From: a virus
Length of the DNA stretch: 64,000 nucleotides
Direction: 5' to 3' (one strand)
Virus record (IMG/VR): IMGVR_UViG_3300037070_005035
Span: 1 to 64,000 of that record
The notes under the pieces are model-generated. The model did not search any database. It saw only the letters and a list, made by a program, of their open reading frames with translations, and was not told the DNA's origin. A program made the translations under genes and the position numbers. Shown here one piece after another: positions 24,999-32,996 of the stretch (its first letter is position 1; each line of letters begins with the position of its first letter).

Positions 24999-26000
24999 TT
25001 AGCGCGAGCTTTTATGCAAAAATGGCTGGCGCTTATAGGACGAAATTTGTGCCTTGAGATCGGCATCAACAAAGCCGCTGCCTTGTTTGGGAGTCTCGCT
25101 GGCCGGCTTTTTATCAGCATCAGCCACCGACTCGCGAATCTCTTCTTGTGATTTAATGATGGCCGTAATCTTGGTCTGACGATCAGCCGTCTCAGGCAGG
25201 GCCAGCAGGGCATCGGCCAGCTCATTGGTCAGCTTGCGATTCAGAGTGGCGGCTTCTTGGATCAGGGCATCCTTTCGCTCGCGGACGGTAATGGAATCCG
25301 TTAGTTCGGCGACCTTCAGTTCCAGCTCCTTGATCTTGGATGCGCGGGAGTCTAGCTCCGATTGGAGATTAACGACTTTCTCGAGCGCGCCGCCGGTCTG
25401 TTGGCAGGAACACTCCTTCAGGCTTTCCTTATTGAGCTGCTCGTAAACGGCCGGATAGTGCTTCTTCACATCGGCCGCTTCGCGAATTTCGACTTCCATG
25501 TCCTGCTTCCCTTCATAGAGACCTTTGTTAACACCGCCAGCCCCGATGATCAGGCACATCTGGCGAACTTCGGTTACATCATCAATCACCCGACCCCGGC
25601 GAGTCTCCTCGAAGACAGCCTTGCCGGTCGGAATCTCGTGCGAGAATTTTATGAGATGCGGACGGCGCTCGGCGTCGTCAACGAGTTTATCATACAGAGA
25701 ATCCTTGCGATTCAGCTCGGCATCGCCGCGAATTTCCCAATTACCAGACGGATCTCGACCCAACACGGGACGCCGCACACAGCCGATGAGATGCTCGTAT
25801 CCCTTCGAGTCGTGATTGCGGACGATAGCCAACCCGTCATAGAAACCAACCAACTTCTTCATCGCTTTTTCAGAATAACGATAGCCGTTGGTCGAGACTT
25901 CGCCGTGCAGCCGCACGCTGGGCAGCACCCCATTAGACGGGTCTGGTTTGATATCACGCTGGACGTGACCAGCTTCGATGATCGTTTCGGAGTTGAGCAA
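24999..26000 (-). CDS. Prohead protease fused to scaffold
   Basis: A 333-residue protein. Residues 1-165 look like a prohead protease: RNHDSKGYEHLIGCV with a candidate His, and FSHEIPTGKAVFEE further on. Residues 200-333 form a long charged coiled coil (KVVNLQSELDSRASKIKELE...) like a scaffold. A protease that removes its own scaffold tail after assembly is common in tailed phages. It follows the portal gene and precedes the head proteins. Confidence 0.7.
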   Translation of the reverse strand: MLNSETIIEAGHVQRDIKPDPSNGVLPSVRLHGEVSTNGYRYSEKAMKKLVGFYDGLAIVRNHDSKGYEHLIGCVRRPVLGRDPSGNWEIRGDAELNRKDSLYDKLVDDAERRPHLIKFSHEIPTGKAVFEETRRGRVIDDVTEVRQMCLIIGAGGVNKGLYEGKQDMEVEIREAADVKKHYPAVYEQLNKESLKECSCQQTGGALEKVVNLQSELDSRASKIKELELKVAELTDSITVRERKDALIQEAATLNRKLTNELADALLALPETADRQTKITAIIKSQEEIRESVADADKKPASETPKQGSGFVDADLKAQISSYKRQPFLHKSSR

Positions 26001-26058
26001 GATGGCCTCTTCCCTGGATCGCCATTTTGTCTACTCACACCTTGTTTGTCGGTGGTTT

Positions 26059-26256
26059 TCAAATGATTGTCAATACCGCGTCACCACCACCCACCACGAA
26101 TTCGCCCGTGCCGGTATGGGCAGCCAGCTCGGCGCTGGCATCCAATAAGGTATCAATCAATACTACGTTCGGCGCATTCAAGCGGCTCGTCAAGCAAGTC
26201 CAATACAAATTCAAATCGTATGGCAAGAAGGCATCACTGTTCCATATTTCCGCCAT
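26059..26256 (-). CDS. Small head-region protein
   Basis: The ATG at 26256 has AGGAGGG upstream and yields 65 residues (MAEIWNSDAFLPYDLNLYWT...). It overlaps the portal gene end by 23 bases and ends just before the protease gene. Not recognised; it may be a head accessory protein. Confidence 0.6.
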   Translation of the reverse strand: MAEIWNSDAFLPYDLNLYWTCLTSRLNAPNVVLIDTLLDASAELAAHTGTGEFVVGGGDAVLTII

Positions 26257-27688
26257 TATCAGGCCCTCCTGGCGATGAATTGGGCTCCGGCTCCTTGGGC
26301 TCCTGGTCGAGATCGAACTCGGCCTGGACGTGATCCACGCCCACCGACTGCCGCACCTGTCGCTTGGATTTGATGCCAGCTTCAAGCAGGCTTAGCTCGC
26401 TCTCGACATCCTTATTATGGTCGCGGGAATGAGCAATCGGGTAATTCGGAATCAGTTCATAGGTCATGCGTAGATTGTCTTCATCGGCGCCCACGATCTT
26501 CCACAACACCTCCCTGTCCGCATGAAATAGCTTGGCCTGATCACGCTGGACACGGCGGTCGAATGGATCTCCGGCGGCCACCAACGACGAACGGTTGCCG
26601 GTATTGGCGTCCGCCGTGATCATGAATTCAGGAATATCACTGACGTTGCCAATAAACCGCTGCTCCTGCTGAATGATCTCAACGTTATCTTTCGCCGAAG
26701 TTGAAATGCCTGGCATTTCGACTCTGAATCCCTTGGCATGCGTCACACCCGGCGATTGCGGCCGACCTTCGTTCTCATCCTGCTTGATCTTTTTATTGCG
26801 GGCGATCAACTCGATATCCGAAATCATCGTGCTCTGGTCGTAGTTGTAGATGGCCGCATGCTCCGCCTGCACAAGAGCTAGGTCAATCATGGCGCCATTG
26901 ATCTCATCGATACCAGCCACGTGACACAACGCCCAGTAGAACCTGGGGATGCCGCGAGGATCATTGCGATCAACACCATCCTTGCAGTGCTGGACCTTGC
27001 GGCCGTCAATCCACTCCCAGACATCACCGCCATCTCTACCCTGCTTTGGGAGTAGATGCCAATAGCCTAAGACAATCCGGACATCCTGTGGATCAAAGAC
27101 AATGCCGAGCATGCCGACCGGTTGATTCAGTTTTTGCATCGCCTGGATGATTGGCGTTGGCACTTCTTCGATATTGGTGATCCGCTGAATATCAGTCGGA
27201 TTCTCGATGTGTTCCGGCTCCAGGAAAGTGATATCAATCCCCGTAGCCGTATCCCAGACGCGGCGGAAGAATTCGCCATCCCGAATGAATCGATAAAAGC
27301 TCTCCTCTTGAATCTGGTACCAGAACAGCGCCTCCAGGGCGAGTTCGAGCCGGAGGGTGAGGGCGTCCGCGCCGGCCAGTTGCGTCTTGAGCAGCCGCTT
27401 GTTCTTGACCGGGAGCCGCCTCGGGGAGAAGCGATAGGTGTGCCCGGTGCAGATCACGTAAGAGAGTAGCTTTTGGGTGGCCGCGATGATGGTCGGCTTG
27501 GTGGCCGCCCAGCGGCCGGAGTCGCGGACCTTGCGAAGGGTCGACTTGCACTTGTAGGGCAGCGTCCGCTTCTTGCCGGCATCGCCCCAGTCGATGGAGA
27601 TTCCGAACTTCTCAGCTAGAGAGTCGGCGCTGAGGCGATGCTGGCGAGCCTCGAAACGTTCACGTATTTCCTCGACTGTGATCGGCAT
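26234..27688 (-). CDS. Phage portal protein
   Basis: A 484-residue protein. Its size and features fit a portal subunit, the dodecameric ring through which DNA enters the head: an N-terminal helical part, EESFYRFIRDGEFFRRVWDT, FLEPEHIENP, and QQEQRFIGNVSDIPEFMITADANTGNRSSLVAAGDPFDRRVQRDQ in the crown and stem region. A Pro/Asp-rich C-terminus follows. The spacing to the next small gene upstream is 23 bases. Confidence 0.8.
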   Translation of the reverse strand: MPITVEEIRERFEARQHRLSADSLAEKFGISIDWGDAGKKRTLPYKCKSTLRKVRDSGRWAATKPTIIAATQKLLSYVICTGHTYRFSPRRLPVKNKRLLKTQLAGADALTLRLELALEALFWYQIQEESFYRFIRDGEFFRRVWDTATGIDITFLEPEHIENPTDIQRITNIEEVPTPIIQAMQKLNQPVGMLGIVFDPQDVRIVLGYWHLLPKQGRDGGDVWEWIDGRKVQHCKDGVDRNDPRGIPRFYWALCHVAGIDEINGAMIDLALVQAEHAAIYNYDQSTMISDIELIARNKKIKQDENEGRPQSPGVTHAKGFRVEMPGISTSAKDNVEIIQQEQRFIGNVSDIPEFMITADANTGNRSSLVAAGDPFDRRVQRDQAKLFHADREVLWKIVGADEDNLRMTYELIPNYPIAHSRDHNKDVESELSLLEAGIKSKRQVRQSVGVDHVQAEFDLDQEPKEPEPNSSPGGPDNGGNMEQ

Positions 27689-27711
27689 GTGACATCCTTG
27701 TCGTCAATGAA

Positions 27712-27918
27712 TCAGGCCATTTCCTCAACATGGCCATGGCGTCGCATTAAGTTATTCCTGGCGGCACTCAATGCGACAATAACCTGTTTCAGCCTGTCGA
27801 TTTCGTCTTCCATATCCATATTGCGGGCTGTGTCATAACCAAACTTCGCAACCGGATCTTTGGCCATAACTGACTGGAAATTATATTCTAGAGACCGGCG
27901 ATAGAATTGATTATCCAT
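27712..27918 (-). CDS. Hypothetical small helical protein
   Basis: A 68-residue protein (MDNQFYRRSLEYNFQSVMAK...), helical, with MEDEIDRLKQVIVALSAARN as a likely coiled coil. Its ATG abuts the stop of the gene upstream. Function unknown; possibly related to packaging or head assembly by position. Confidence 0.5.
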   Translation of the reverse strand: MDNQFYRRSLEYNFQSVMAKDPVAKFGYDTARNMDMEDEIDRLKQVIVALSAARNNLMRRHGHVEEMA

Positions 27919-28179
27919 TTACTCACCACGGTTCCAGTTTCCATCACCAAGCGTGTAGCAGCGCTTAGTATAGGCCCTGCTCGATGAATCAGGAACTTCC
28001 GCGCGCAGAAATTCAGTCCACGATCGACCGTGCCTGAATTCGACGTGCTTCCTCATTAGTCTGGCTGCCTGGACTCCAGACCCTGGATCTTTTCCACGCT
28101 GGCCTCGCGCGTTGACGATGATCTTCCATTCGCACCATGGGCACAAGAGATCCCAGGCGGACGGCTGTTCACGCGGCAT
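27919..28179 (-). CDS. C2H2-like zinc-binding small protein
   Basis: An 86-residue protein with LLCPWCEWKI then RKHVEFRHGRSW, giving a possible CxxC-HxxxxH zinc site. The C-terminus is basic and polar. It may bind DNA. It overlaps the gene upstream. Confidence 0.5.
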   Translation of the reverse strand: MPREQPSAWDLLCPWCEWKIIVNARGQRGKDPGSGVQAARLMRKHVEFRHGRSWTEFLRAEVPDSSSRAYTKRCYTLGDGNWNRGE

Positions 28180-28387
28180 CGTTCTTCTCCCGTTCCTTCA
28201 GCATCGAATCTTGCTTTCGTTCCGCTTCAATTTGCCGGACTGCGTATTCGATATCTTGTCTCACGGAGTCATAAACACATCTCAGCAATGCCCTCTCGCA
28301 ACTCCCTTGGGCGAGGGCCTTCTCTAAACTGAGGACGCGGAACGGAATGTCTCGCAGAACTCTAATCGCGTCCGCTGGCTCACACAT
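28169..28387 (-). CDS. Hypothetical small protein
   Basis: A 72-residue helical protein (MCEPADAIRVLRDIPFRVLS...), with two Cys and an acidic-basic C-terminal helix ending KEREKNDAA. The overlaps with both neighbours are 8-11 bases, so it belongs to the accessory operon. Not recognised. Confidence 0.45.
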   Translation of the reverse strand: MCEPADAIRVLRDIPFRVLSLEKALAQGSCERALLRCVYDSVRQDIEYAVRQIEAERKQDSMLKEREKNDAA

Positions 28388-28658
28388 GTTTTTCCCGTTC
28401 CTTCATCATCGCGTCGGCCATCTTGTAACACCTTGCGGCGGCAACCTCGTCAGATTCGTATGGATAGTCCATGGTGCCTTGCATCGCCAGCCCCGCGAAG
28501 TGATCGCGCAGACTGTGCGAAGAACACTTATGCTGGGCTATCCATTCCCGCGACAGTTGCAGTTTTTCGCACGTCAGTTGCAATCCAAAGTGGTCCACAA
28601 ACGGGACGCCGCACGCTTTGCAAACTGGATTGGGATCTACTAGTTGTTCAAGCGGCAT
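28380..28658 (-). CDS. Hypothetical protein with CxxC
   Basis: A 92-residue protein. VCKACGVPFVDHFG near residue 12 and a later Cys/His pair could bind zinc. It ends in a KEREKHV helix similar to the end of the next gene downstream (KEREKNDAA), hinting at shared ancestry of their C-termini. Function unknown. Confidence 0.5.
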   Translation of the reverse strand: MPLEQLVDPNPVCKACGVPFVDHFGLQLTCEKLQLSREWIAQHKCSSHSLRDHFAGLAMQGTMDYPYESDEVAAARCYKMADAMMKEREKHV

Positions 28659-28848
28659 CGTTTCCTCCGGGCGGCTTGTCGATAAAGTATTCCACCAGAT
28701 GCTCGTCCGGCTGCTCCTGTTGGATCTTCACGAAGAATCCTTGCAGGGCCTCATCCATGGTAGCGCCAAGACCGCGGCTATTGTATCCCTTAGCCCAAGC
28801 CGACCAGCGACCGGCCTTGCCCTGCTCGACGTGGATAATGATTTTCAT
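28648..28848 (-). CDS. Hypothetical protein
   Basis: The ATG at 28848 overlaps the stop of a tiny membrane gene (ATGA) and gives 66 residues (MKIIIHVEQGKAGRWSAWAK...). It has an alternating beta start and an amphipathic helix (MDEALQGFFVKIQQ), with a pattern resembling HicB-type small proteins (KGYNSRGLGATMDEAL). That similarity is weak. Longer upstream frames lack an SD. Confidence 0.45.
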   Translation of the reverse strand: MKIIIHVEQGKAGRWSAWAKGYNSRGLGATMDEALQGFFVKIQQEQPDEHLVEYFIDKPPGGNDAA

Positions 28849-28934
28849 CTTGGCCACCACAAGTACACAACATACAACAGCACCCCCAGCACGCCGCAAA
28901 GTACGCCAACCATAATAAATGCAATAGCCTTCAT
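28845..28934 (-). CDS. 29-residue membrane peptide
   Basis: From the ATG at 28934: MKAIAFIMVGVLCGVLGVLL then YVVYLWWPR, a single membrane helix with positive ends. GGAG lies upstream and its stop overlaps the next ATG, which supports translation. Function unknown. Confidence 0.5.
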   Translation of the reverse strand: MKAIAFIMVGVLCGVLGVLLYVVYLWWPR

Positions 28935-28972
28935 TCTTCACAGGCTCCTCCGGAGCCTCCTCTTTTGGGTGG

Positions 28973-29182
28973 TCAGCCGCGGCGCCTCCACTGGGGAACT
29001 TCGACTTTCACAAATTCGTTACCACGCTTGCGCCACCAGGCACTGGCTCTCTGAGTTCCATCCATTTCATACTCCCGCAGGCAGAGCGGGCACATTAGAA
29101 ACACCAGATCGGCACGTCCCTCAGTCCGCCGCATGCGGAACGTCAGCAGCTTCCGATCGCAACACAAACCATCCGTGATCAT
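28973..29182 (-). CDS. Small zinc-ribbon-like protein
   Basis: A 69-residue basic protein with LCCDRKLLTF and LMCPLCLREYEM, two Cys pairs about 23 residues apart, so a zinc ribbon is likely. It overlaps the gene upstream by 4 bases. Confidence 0.5.
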   Translation of the reverse strand: MITDGLCCDRKLLTFRMRRTEGRADLVFLMCPLCLREYEMDGTQRASAWWRKRGNEFVKVEVPQWRRRG

Positions 29183-29412
29183 TTTGCGATAACCCTGATT
29201 GGTGGTTTGACATAGGTCAGTAAGTCAACATCCTCGCCGAGAATAATATCGTAAGCTCCGTACAGGATCTTGCCGGTAACGACATTGCAACGAAGCACAG
29301 AGTCATAATCTCTTCCATCCTGATCAAAAACATCACAGGGAACTGGCAAAGACGCATCCATATTCCAGTCATGCGTCCACTCGCCGGTCCTGTTAGGAGG
29401 AACTTCTTTCAT
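29179..29412 (-). CDS. Hypothetical protein
   Basis: A 77-residue, probably beta protein (VPCDVFDQDGRDYDSVLRCNVVTGKILYGAYDI). The spacing of strands and DGRD recalls small phage proteins of unknown function. It starts at the stop of the gene upstream. Confidence 0.45.
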   Translation of the reverse strand: MKEVPPNRTGEWTHDWNMDASLPVPCDVFDQDGRDYDSVLRCNVVTGKILYGAYDIILGEDVDLLTYVKPPIRVIAK

Positions 29413-29828
29413 CAGTATTGCTGAATCACGCCCTTGGTCACCAACTCGTTCCTGAGATTCTGCATCGGCCCATGGAACTTATTCTCGATATGTGTCATCA
29501 CCATCTTGAAGACACCGCCAGCAATCGCATCGTCAATCAGCCGCTTGCACTCGTCCGAGTGCTCGACTAGCCAGACGTCGACGGACTTCTTGACTTGCTC
29601 CTCCAGCAGCTTCTTGATTTCCTGGACGATCAACGGCGGGCCAGTACGGGTCGTCGAGCCGCCGTGGTACCTAGCTGGCTCGTACTGGTCGGTGAAAAAC
29701 GCCTTCTGCATCGCGGCGTTGACGAGCAGCTTGAGATCGTCATCCGACATCAGGTCGCCGATTGATTCCCGGATACGCTCAAAGACTTTCTCGTTGAATG
29801 ATTTTGTCAGTTCCAGATCAGTTGCCAT
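29412..29828 (-). CDS. Hypothetical helical protein
   Basis: A 138-residue, mostly helical protein (FNEKVFERIRESIGDLMSDD, VQEIKKLLEEQVKKSVDVWL), with a Gly-rich loop RYHGGSTTRTGPP. It is the sort of accessory protein found upstream of portal genes; not recognised. Confidence 0.5.
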   Translation of the reverse strand: MATDLELTKSFNEKVFERIRESIGDLMSDDDLKLLVNAAMQKAFFTDQYEPARYHGGSTTRTGPPLIVQEIKKLLEEQVKKSVDVWLVEHSDECKRLIDDAIAGGVFKMVMTHIENKFHGPMQNLRNELVTKGVIQQY

Positions 29829-30137
29829 TTAATCCTCCCAGTCCAAATCCTCAGCCTCCGCCAGCCAGAGCGGAATCTGGACGTGCGTAAGATGGTCATC
29901 CACTTCCACGTCATCGGCATCGAAATCTCCTGTGCTATCACCCTCCTTAATCGTGGCCTGCTTAATCTGCGAGATGGGAATCCACAGCAGGTGGCCCTGC
30001 TCGCCCAGGCCCCAAGCCTTCTCGGTGATGTGGTAGATCTGCAGATCGATCTTGGCCCACACCAGCCGCTTGGTATCTTCGAAGTCGTCGGAATCATGCT
30101 CACGAAACTTATCCGGCCACTGGGACAGTCCCATCAT
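29829..30137 (-). CDS. Hypothetical acidic protein
   Basis: A 102-residue protein. It has RLVWAKIDLQIYHITEKAWG and IPLWLAEAEDLDWED, an acidic tail and probable beta strands. WIPISQIK suggests a small SH3-like fold in phage accessory proteins, which I cannot verify. Confidence 0.5.
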   Translation of the reverse strand: MMGLSQWPDKFREHDSDDFEDTKRLVWAKIDLQIYHITEKAWGLGEQGHLLWIPISQIKQATIKEGDSTGDFDADDVEVDDHLTHVQIPLWLAEAEDLDWED

Positions 30138-30327
30138 AGCCCTCCCCTAGCATCACTCCGATGTAGTTCCCCAGCGTTCCGTAAGTCGGCATCGGCGAGG
30201 TTCCGAATTCCTTCCTGATCCTGTTTAGAACAGATCGCAACGTCACCTCACGCGGAGTCGTGGCATTGGTGAACTGGGCCAGCTCCAGGAAAAGCTGGTC
30301 AATCACGGTCGTCTCGTTTCTCAACAT
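30109..30327 (-). CDS. Hypothetical protein
   Basis: A 72-residue protein with FLELAQFTNATTPREVTLRS and IRKEFGTSPMPTYGTLGNYI. A helix-turn-helix is conceivable but not clear. It overlaps both neighbours by about 29 bases, so co-translation is likely. Confidence 0.4.
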   Translation of the reverse strand: MLRNETTVIDQLFLELAQFTNATTPREVTLRSVLNRIRKEFGTSPMPTYGTLGNYIGVMLGEGYDGTVPVAG

Positions 30328-30787
30328 GGCAAAGCCTCTTCCAGTGTCGGCACAGCGTCAATTGGCAATCTTTAAGCGGGGCCTCATTGCCATGGTTCGC
30401 AAAATGGTAACCAATGGCGTACTTCGTCGCCAGATCGGCCAGATCATTCAGGCGACAGAGCACAGCGATATCCGAGAAGTGGAAATCAAAGCCGCCGGGG
30501 CCTATGACGTGGCCATTGAGTGAGTTATGCCGGTAGAGTTCTCCACTCCTCTCTGAGGAAGGAAAGGTTTCCGCCGCGGCCACGTGGTCCGGCGGGATCG
30601 GCTGCTGGGGCGGGGCGACGGGGGGCAGACGCACGTACGTCTCCGGGCCGTCCGGGGTATCGACAATGAGATTCGGCGATGAACCCTGCAATCGCCGCTC
30701 GATTCGCTCCAGTCGCCGCGACACATTCATGACGTATCTCATAAAGATGTCAACCAAGTCGTCCATTTCCTTTTCAGTACCGCTCAT
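30299..30787 (-). CDS. Hypothetical protein with Pro-rich middle
   Basis: A 162-residue protein: an N-terminal coiled coil (FMRYVMNVSRRLERIERRLQ), a Pro-rich linker (PPVAPPQQPIPP), and a C-terminal domain with several Cys and His (CRLNDLADLATKYAIGYHF, LTLCRHWKRLCH). The linker is similar in style to that of the protein at 31818-32255. Function unknown. Confidence 0.45.
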   Translation of the reverse strand: MSGTEKEMDDLVDIFMRYVMNVSRRLERIERRLQGSSPNLIVDTPDGPETYVRLPPVAPPQQPIPPDHVAAAETFPSSERSGELYRHNSLNGHVIGPGGFDFHFSDIAVLCRLNDLADLATKYAIGYHFANHGNEAPLKDCQLTLCRHWKRLCHVEKRDDRD

Positions 30788-31002
30788 AGGTCGTTTGTCG
30801 CCTCTTGCCTCTCACTGAGCGATTCGATGTACTCGCCCAGTGCCTTGATTACATTCGGCTCCAGGGCGATACTCTCCCAGCGGTACTCGCGCCTCGTCCG
30901 CAGCCAGATATGGTAACCATCGTGCGAGGCATACACTCCATCACCGATGTAGACCAGCCGCGTCTCACCCACGACGGACGGCATATCATATTCAAGCATC
31001 AC
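30784..31002 (-). CDS. Hypothetical beta protein
   Basis: A 72-residue protein with VYIGDGVYASHDGYHIWLRT and an ALEPNVIKALGEYIE helix, a pattern I recall from small phage proteins without assigned role. It overlaps both neighbours. Confidence 0.5.
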   Translation of the reverse strand: MMLEYDMPSVVGETRLVYIGDGVYASHDGYHIWLRTRREYRWESIALEPNVIKALGEYIESLSERQEATNDL

Positions 31003-31474
31003 TAGGCTCCTTGTTTTTGACTTCAGCCAACTGGCGAGCTAGCTTACGGCACTGGTCCTGGACGTAATCGAGAGTTCGGTAAATTCCGCCACTCAGAAAT
31101 GAAAAGCTACTGAACGGCGGCAGGTCTCCATAGTGACTACAATCGAATCCCAGCCACCACACATCGTGCGGCTCCCCATCTCCCGGCACGTGGCAGATGC
31201 CGCGGCCTTCACCAATCTCATGCGACCGGCAAAAATCAGAGTACGTCAGGCCGCCATGCACATCGACATTCAGCTCCATATAATCGACTTCGAAGAGCGT
31301 GTGCGACGCATCGACGCCGACGTATCCACACCACGCACCACTGCTTGGCGATCGCACCGCCAGGCACGGCAAGCCAGTCTCTTCGTCTGGCCACTGGACC
31401 TTGTCCGGCTCGTCATCCCACTCGCCATGCCCCCAACCGGAACGATCAAGCGTCTTGTACGTCTTAGTTTCCAT
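30992..31474 (-). CDS. Widespread phage protein of unknown function
   Basis: A 160-residue protein. The segments WCGYVGVDASHTLFEVDY, VDVHGGLTYSDFC, WWLGFDCSHYGDLPP and RTLDYVQDQCRKLARQL form a set I recall from many phage and prophage proteins of unknown function. Conserved Asp, His, Cys and Trp residues suggest a metal or substrate site. No reaction is known. Confidence 0.65.
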   Translation of the reverse strand: METKTYKTLDRSGWGHGEWDDEPDKVQWPDEETGLPCLAVRSPSSGAWCGYVGVDASHTLFEVDYMELNVDVHGGLTYSDFCRSHEIGEGRGICHVPGDGEPHDVWWLGFDCSHYGDLPPFSSFSFLSGGIYRTLDYVQDQCRKLARQLAEVKNKEPSDA

Positions 31475-31814
31475 CGCCAGGCTCCTTGATCAGCTTCCAC
31501 AACTCACACTCCGGCATGTGCCCGCGGCCGTGCTCATGGCTGCCGGCGCCCATATCAAGCGATGCGCCATCCGGCAGCCCGTCGCAGATCGGGCACCTGG
31601 GGCAAGTATCACCCGCAAAACCGTAAGCCGTGGCGATCCACTGCAGCCGCTCCAGCATCCGGGCCATATCACGATACCGCTCCAGGAACTTGCCGTGCAG
31701 CTTATCAGCGACCAAGGCGGCCTGGCTGGAATCAAAAACGCCCTTCGGCGCCGGCGTCCAACACATGGATGCCTCGCCAATAGCCATCAGGATCTCGGAT
31801 TTCAACGTGCTCAT
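31464..31814 (-). CDS. Phage protein with C-terminal zinc motif
   Basis: A 116-residue protein. It starts with a helical part (ILMAIGEASMCWTPAPKGVFDSSQ) that recurs in phage proteins of unknown role. The end has CPRCPICDG, then HMPECELWKL, a likely zinc site. It overlaps the gene downstream by 11 bases. Confidence 0.55.
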   Translation of the reverse strand: MSTLKSEILMAIGEASMCWTPAPKGVFDSSQAALVADKLHGKFLERYRDMARMLERLQWIATAYGFAGDTCPRCPICDGLPDGASLDMGAGSHEHGRGHMPECELWKLIKEPGDGN

Positions 31815-31817
31815 TTC

Positions 31818-32255
31818 CTAATCCCCTTCATGAAGTAAGTCACCCAGCAGCTCCCGCATCCGCCGGCAATCAGCATACTCACAAGCCATGATTGGCCCGG
31901 GGTGGCGAGTATTGTGTAACCAACTGGAGTACCGCAGTAGCCAGACGTGCTGCTCATTGAGCCGATCAAGTAAATCCTGGTTGCTATAAGCCTCGAACCC
32001 CAGAGGCCCATGAATGTGATGGTGGCTGAGATAGTACGCCAACTCCTTCCCGGAAGGCGGAACGGTAGTCTCCGCCGGGACGGCCCGGGGCGTGGTGGCG
32101 GGGATCGGCTGGTCCCATAATTCGGAAGAAATAGTTCTCGCCTGATTAACCGGGTCGATCCGCAAGCACTGCTCCACCTGGCCGATAGCGCTCACGATCG
32201 AGTACAAAGCCGACACAATCCGGTCGGTCGACTCTCGAATAGCCTCGTCATTCAT
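31818..32255 (-). CDS. Hypothetical protein
   Basis: A 145-residue protein: an N-terminal helix pair (STDRIVSALYSIVSAIGQVE), a Pro-rich linker (PIPATTPRAVPAETTVPP), and a C-terminal helical domain with paired Cys (CEYADCRRMRELLGD). The linker-plus-domain design resembles the protein at 30299-30787. Not recognised. Confidence 0.45.
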   Translation of the reverse strand: MNDEAIRESTDRIVSALYSIVSAIGQVEQCLRIDPVNQARTISSELWDQPIPATTPRAVPAETTVPPSGKELAYYLSHHHIHGPLGFEAYSNQDLLDRLNEQHVWLLRYSSWLHNTRHPGPIMACEYADCRRMRELLGDLLHEGD

Positions 32256-32475
32256 TGATAATCTCCGCCAGCCGAATCAGCTCATGCGCCATGCCAGGCT
32301 CAAGGTCGCCCTCCTTGAACAGCAGCACCCGTTCGCAATTCTCCCAGATGGCCTCCCGCAAGCACCCACCAGAATCCCGCTCATGCTCCAATACCACAAC
32401 TCTCCTGTACCACCCCAGCGACTTGCATGCTGCCTCAAACTCCTCCCGGATCGGGTTCAGCTCAGCGGGACTCAT
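32248..32475 (-). CDS. Hypothetical protein
   Basis: The ATG at 32475 gives 75 residues (MSPAELNPIREEFEAACKSL...). Mixed alpha/beta, with HERDSGGCLREAIWENCERV. It overlaps both neighbours. An extension to 32499 has no better signal. Function unknown. Confidence 0.45.
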   Translation of the reverse strand: MSPAELNPIREEFEAACKSLGWYRRVVVLEHERDSGGCLREAIWENCERVLLFKEGDLEPGMAHELIRLAEIINE

Positions 32476-32713
32476 GTGCCGCCTCCCTGGCCAAACCAAT
32501 CACCTGCTCAGCCGGCTCGGCGGCCATCTCAAACCCCGATCGATACCCAAACCAGTAGCCAATCCCACAGCCAAGCAAAATCCCGCAAACCCACACTACG
32601 AACAGACACAGCCGGCGCGCGGCAGCATCCTCCCGGACCAACCGACCTGCCAGTTGCCGCATCTCAGATCCCTTGATCGTCTCCTGTAACTCAACCTCAT
32701 TTAGATCCGGCAT
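32462..32713 (-). CDS. Membrane protein with one helix
   Basis: The ATG at 32713 gives 83 residues (MPDLNEVELQETIKGSEMRQ...), with a membrane segment LCLFVVWVCGILLGCGIGYW and a charged helical tail. The longer frame to 32830 runs into the gene upstream. Function unknown. Confidence 0.55.
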   Translation of the reverse strand: MPDLNEVELQETIKGSEMRQLAGRLVREDAAARRLCLFVVWVCGILLGCGIGYWFGYRSGFEMAAEPAEQVIGLAREAAHESR

Positions 32714-32724
32714 CGTATTTTCCT

Positions 32725-32955
32725 TTACAGCCCAAGGCGAGCAGCCTCGACGACAGTCTCGGCATCCTTGAATGTCATGTAAACTTGCTCCCACGGTACC
32801 ATCGGAAAGGAATGCAAACACCAGCAACAAACCAACCCATCAGGAAACACACCAGACTTCAATCGATACGTCCATATCGGCCGCCCACAGGCAGGACACA
32901 TTAACCTCTTGAACTTTTCCCCGTCCACAAAACATGATTCTTCCATTTTCGTCAT
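32725..32955 (-). CDS. Zinc-ribbon protein, first gene of the leftward operon
   Basis: The protein has RLMCPACGRPIWTYRLKSG, then VCCWCLHSF, a four-Cys zinc ribbon, and a helical end. Start codons at 32955 and 32946 lie only about 7-16 bases after the expected transcription start of the promoter at 32969-32996, so the message would be nearly leaderless. The longer frame to 32991 overlaps the promoter and is rejected. Possibly an early regulator; function unknown. Confidence 0.55.
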   Translation of the reverse strand: MTKMEESCFVDGEKFKRLMCPACGRPIWTYRLKSGVFPDGLVCCWCLHSFPMVPWEQVYMTFKDAETVVEAARLGL

Positions 32956-32968
32956 ACCATTTCGCGGC

Positions 32969-32996
32969 ATTATACCAATCCGGCTTTTCACGTCAA
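32969..32996 (-). promoter_or_regulatory. Strong sigma70-like promoter for the leftward operon
   Basis: On the minus strand TTGACG, 16 bases, then TATAAT, with TGG just before the -10 (extended -10 form). It stands before the zinc-ribbon gene and probably drives the accessory and head genes to its left. Confidence 0.85.
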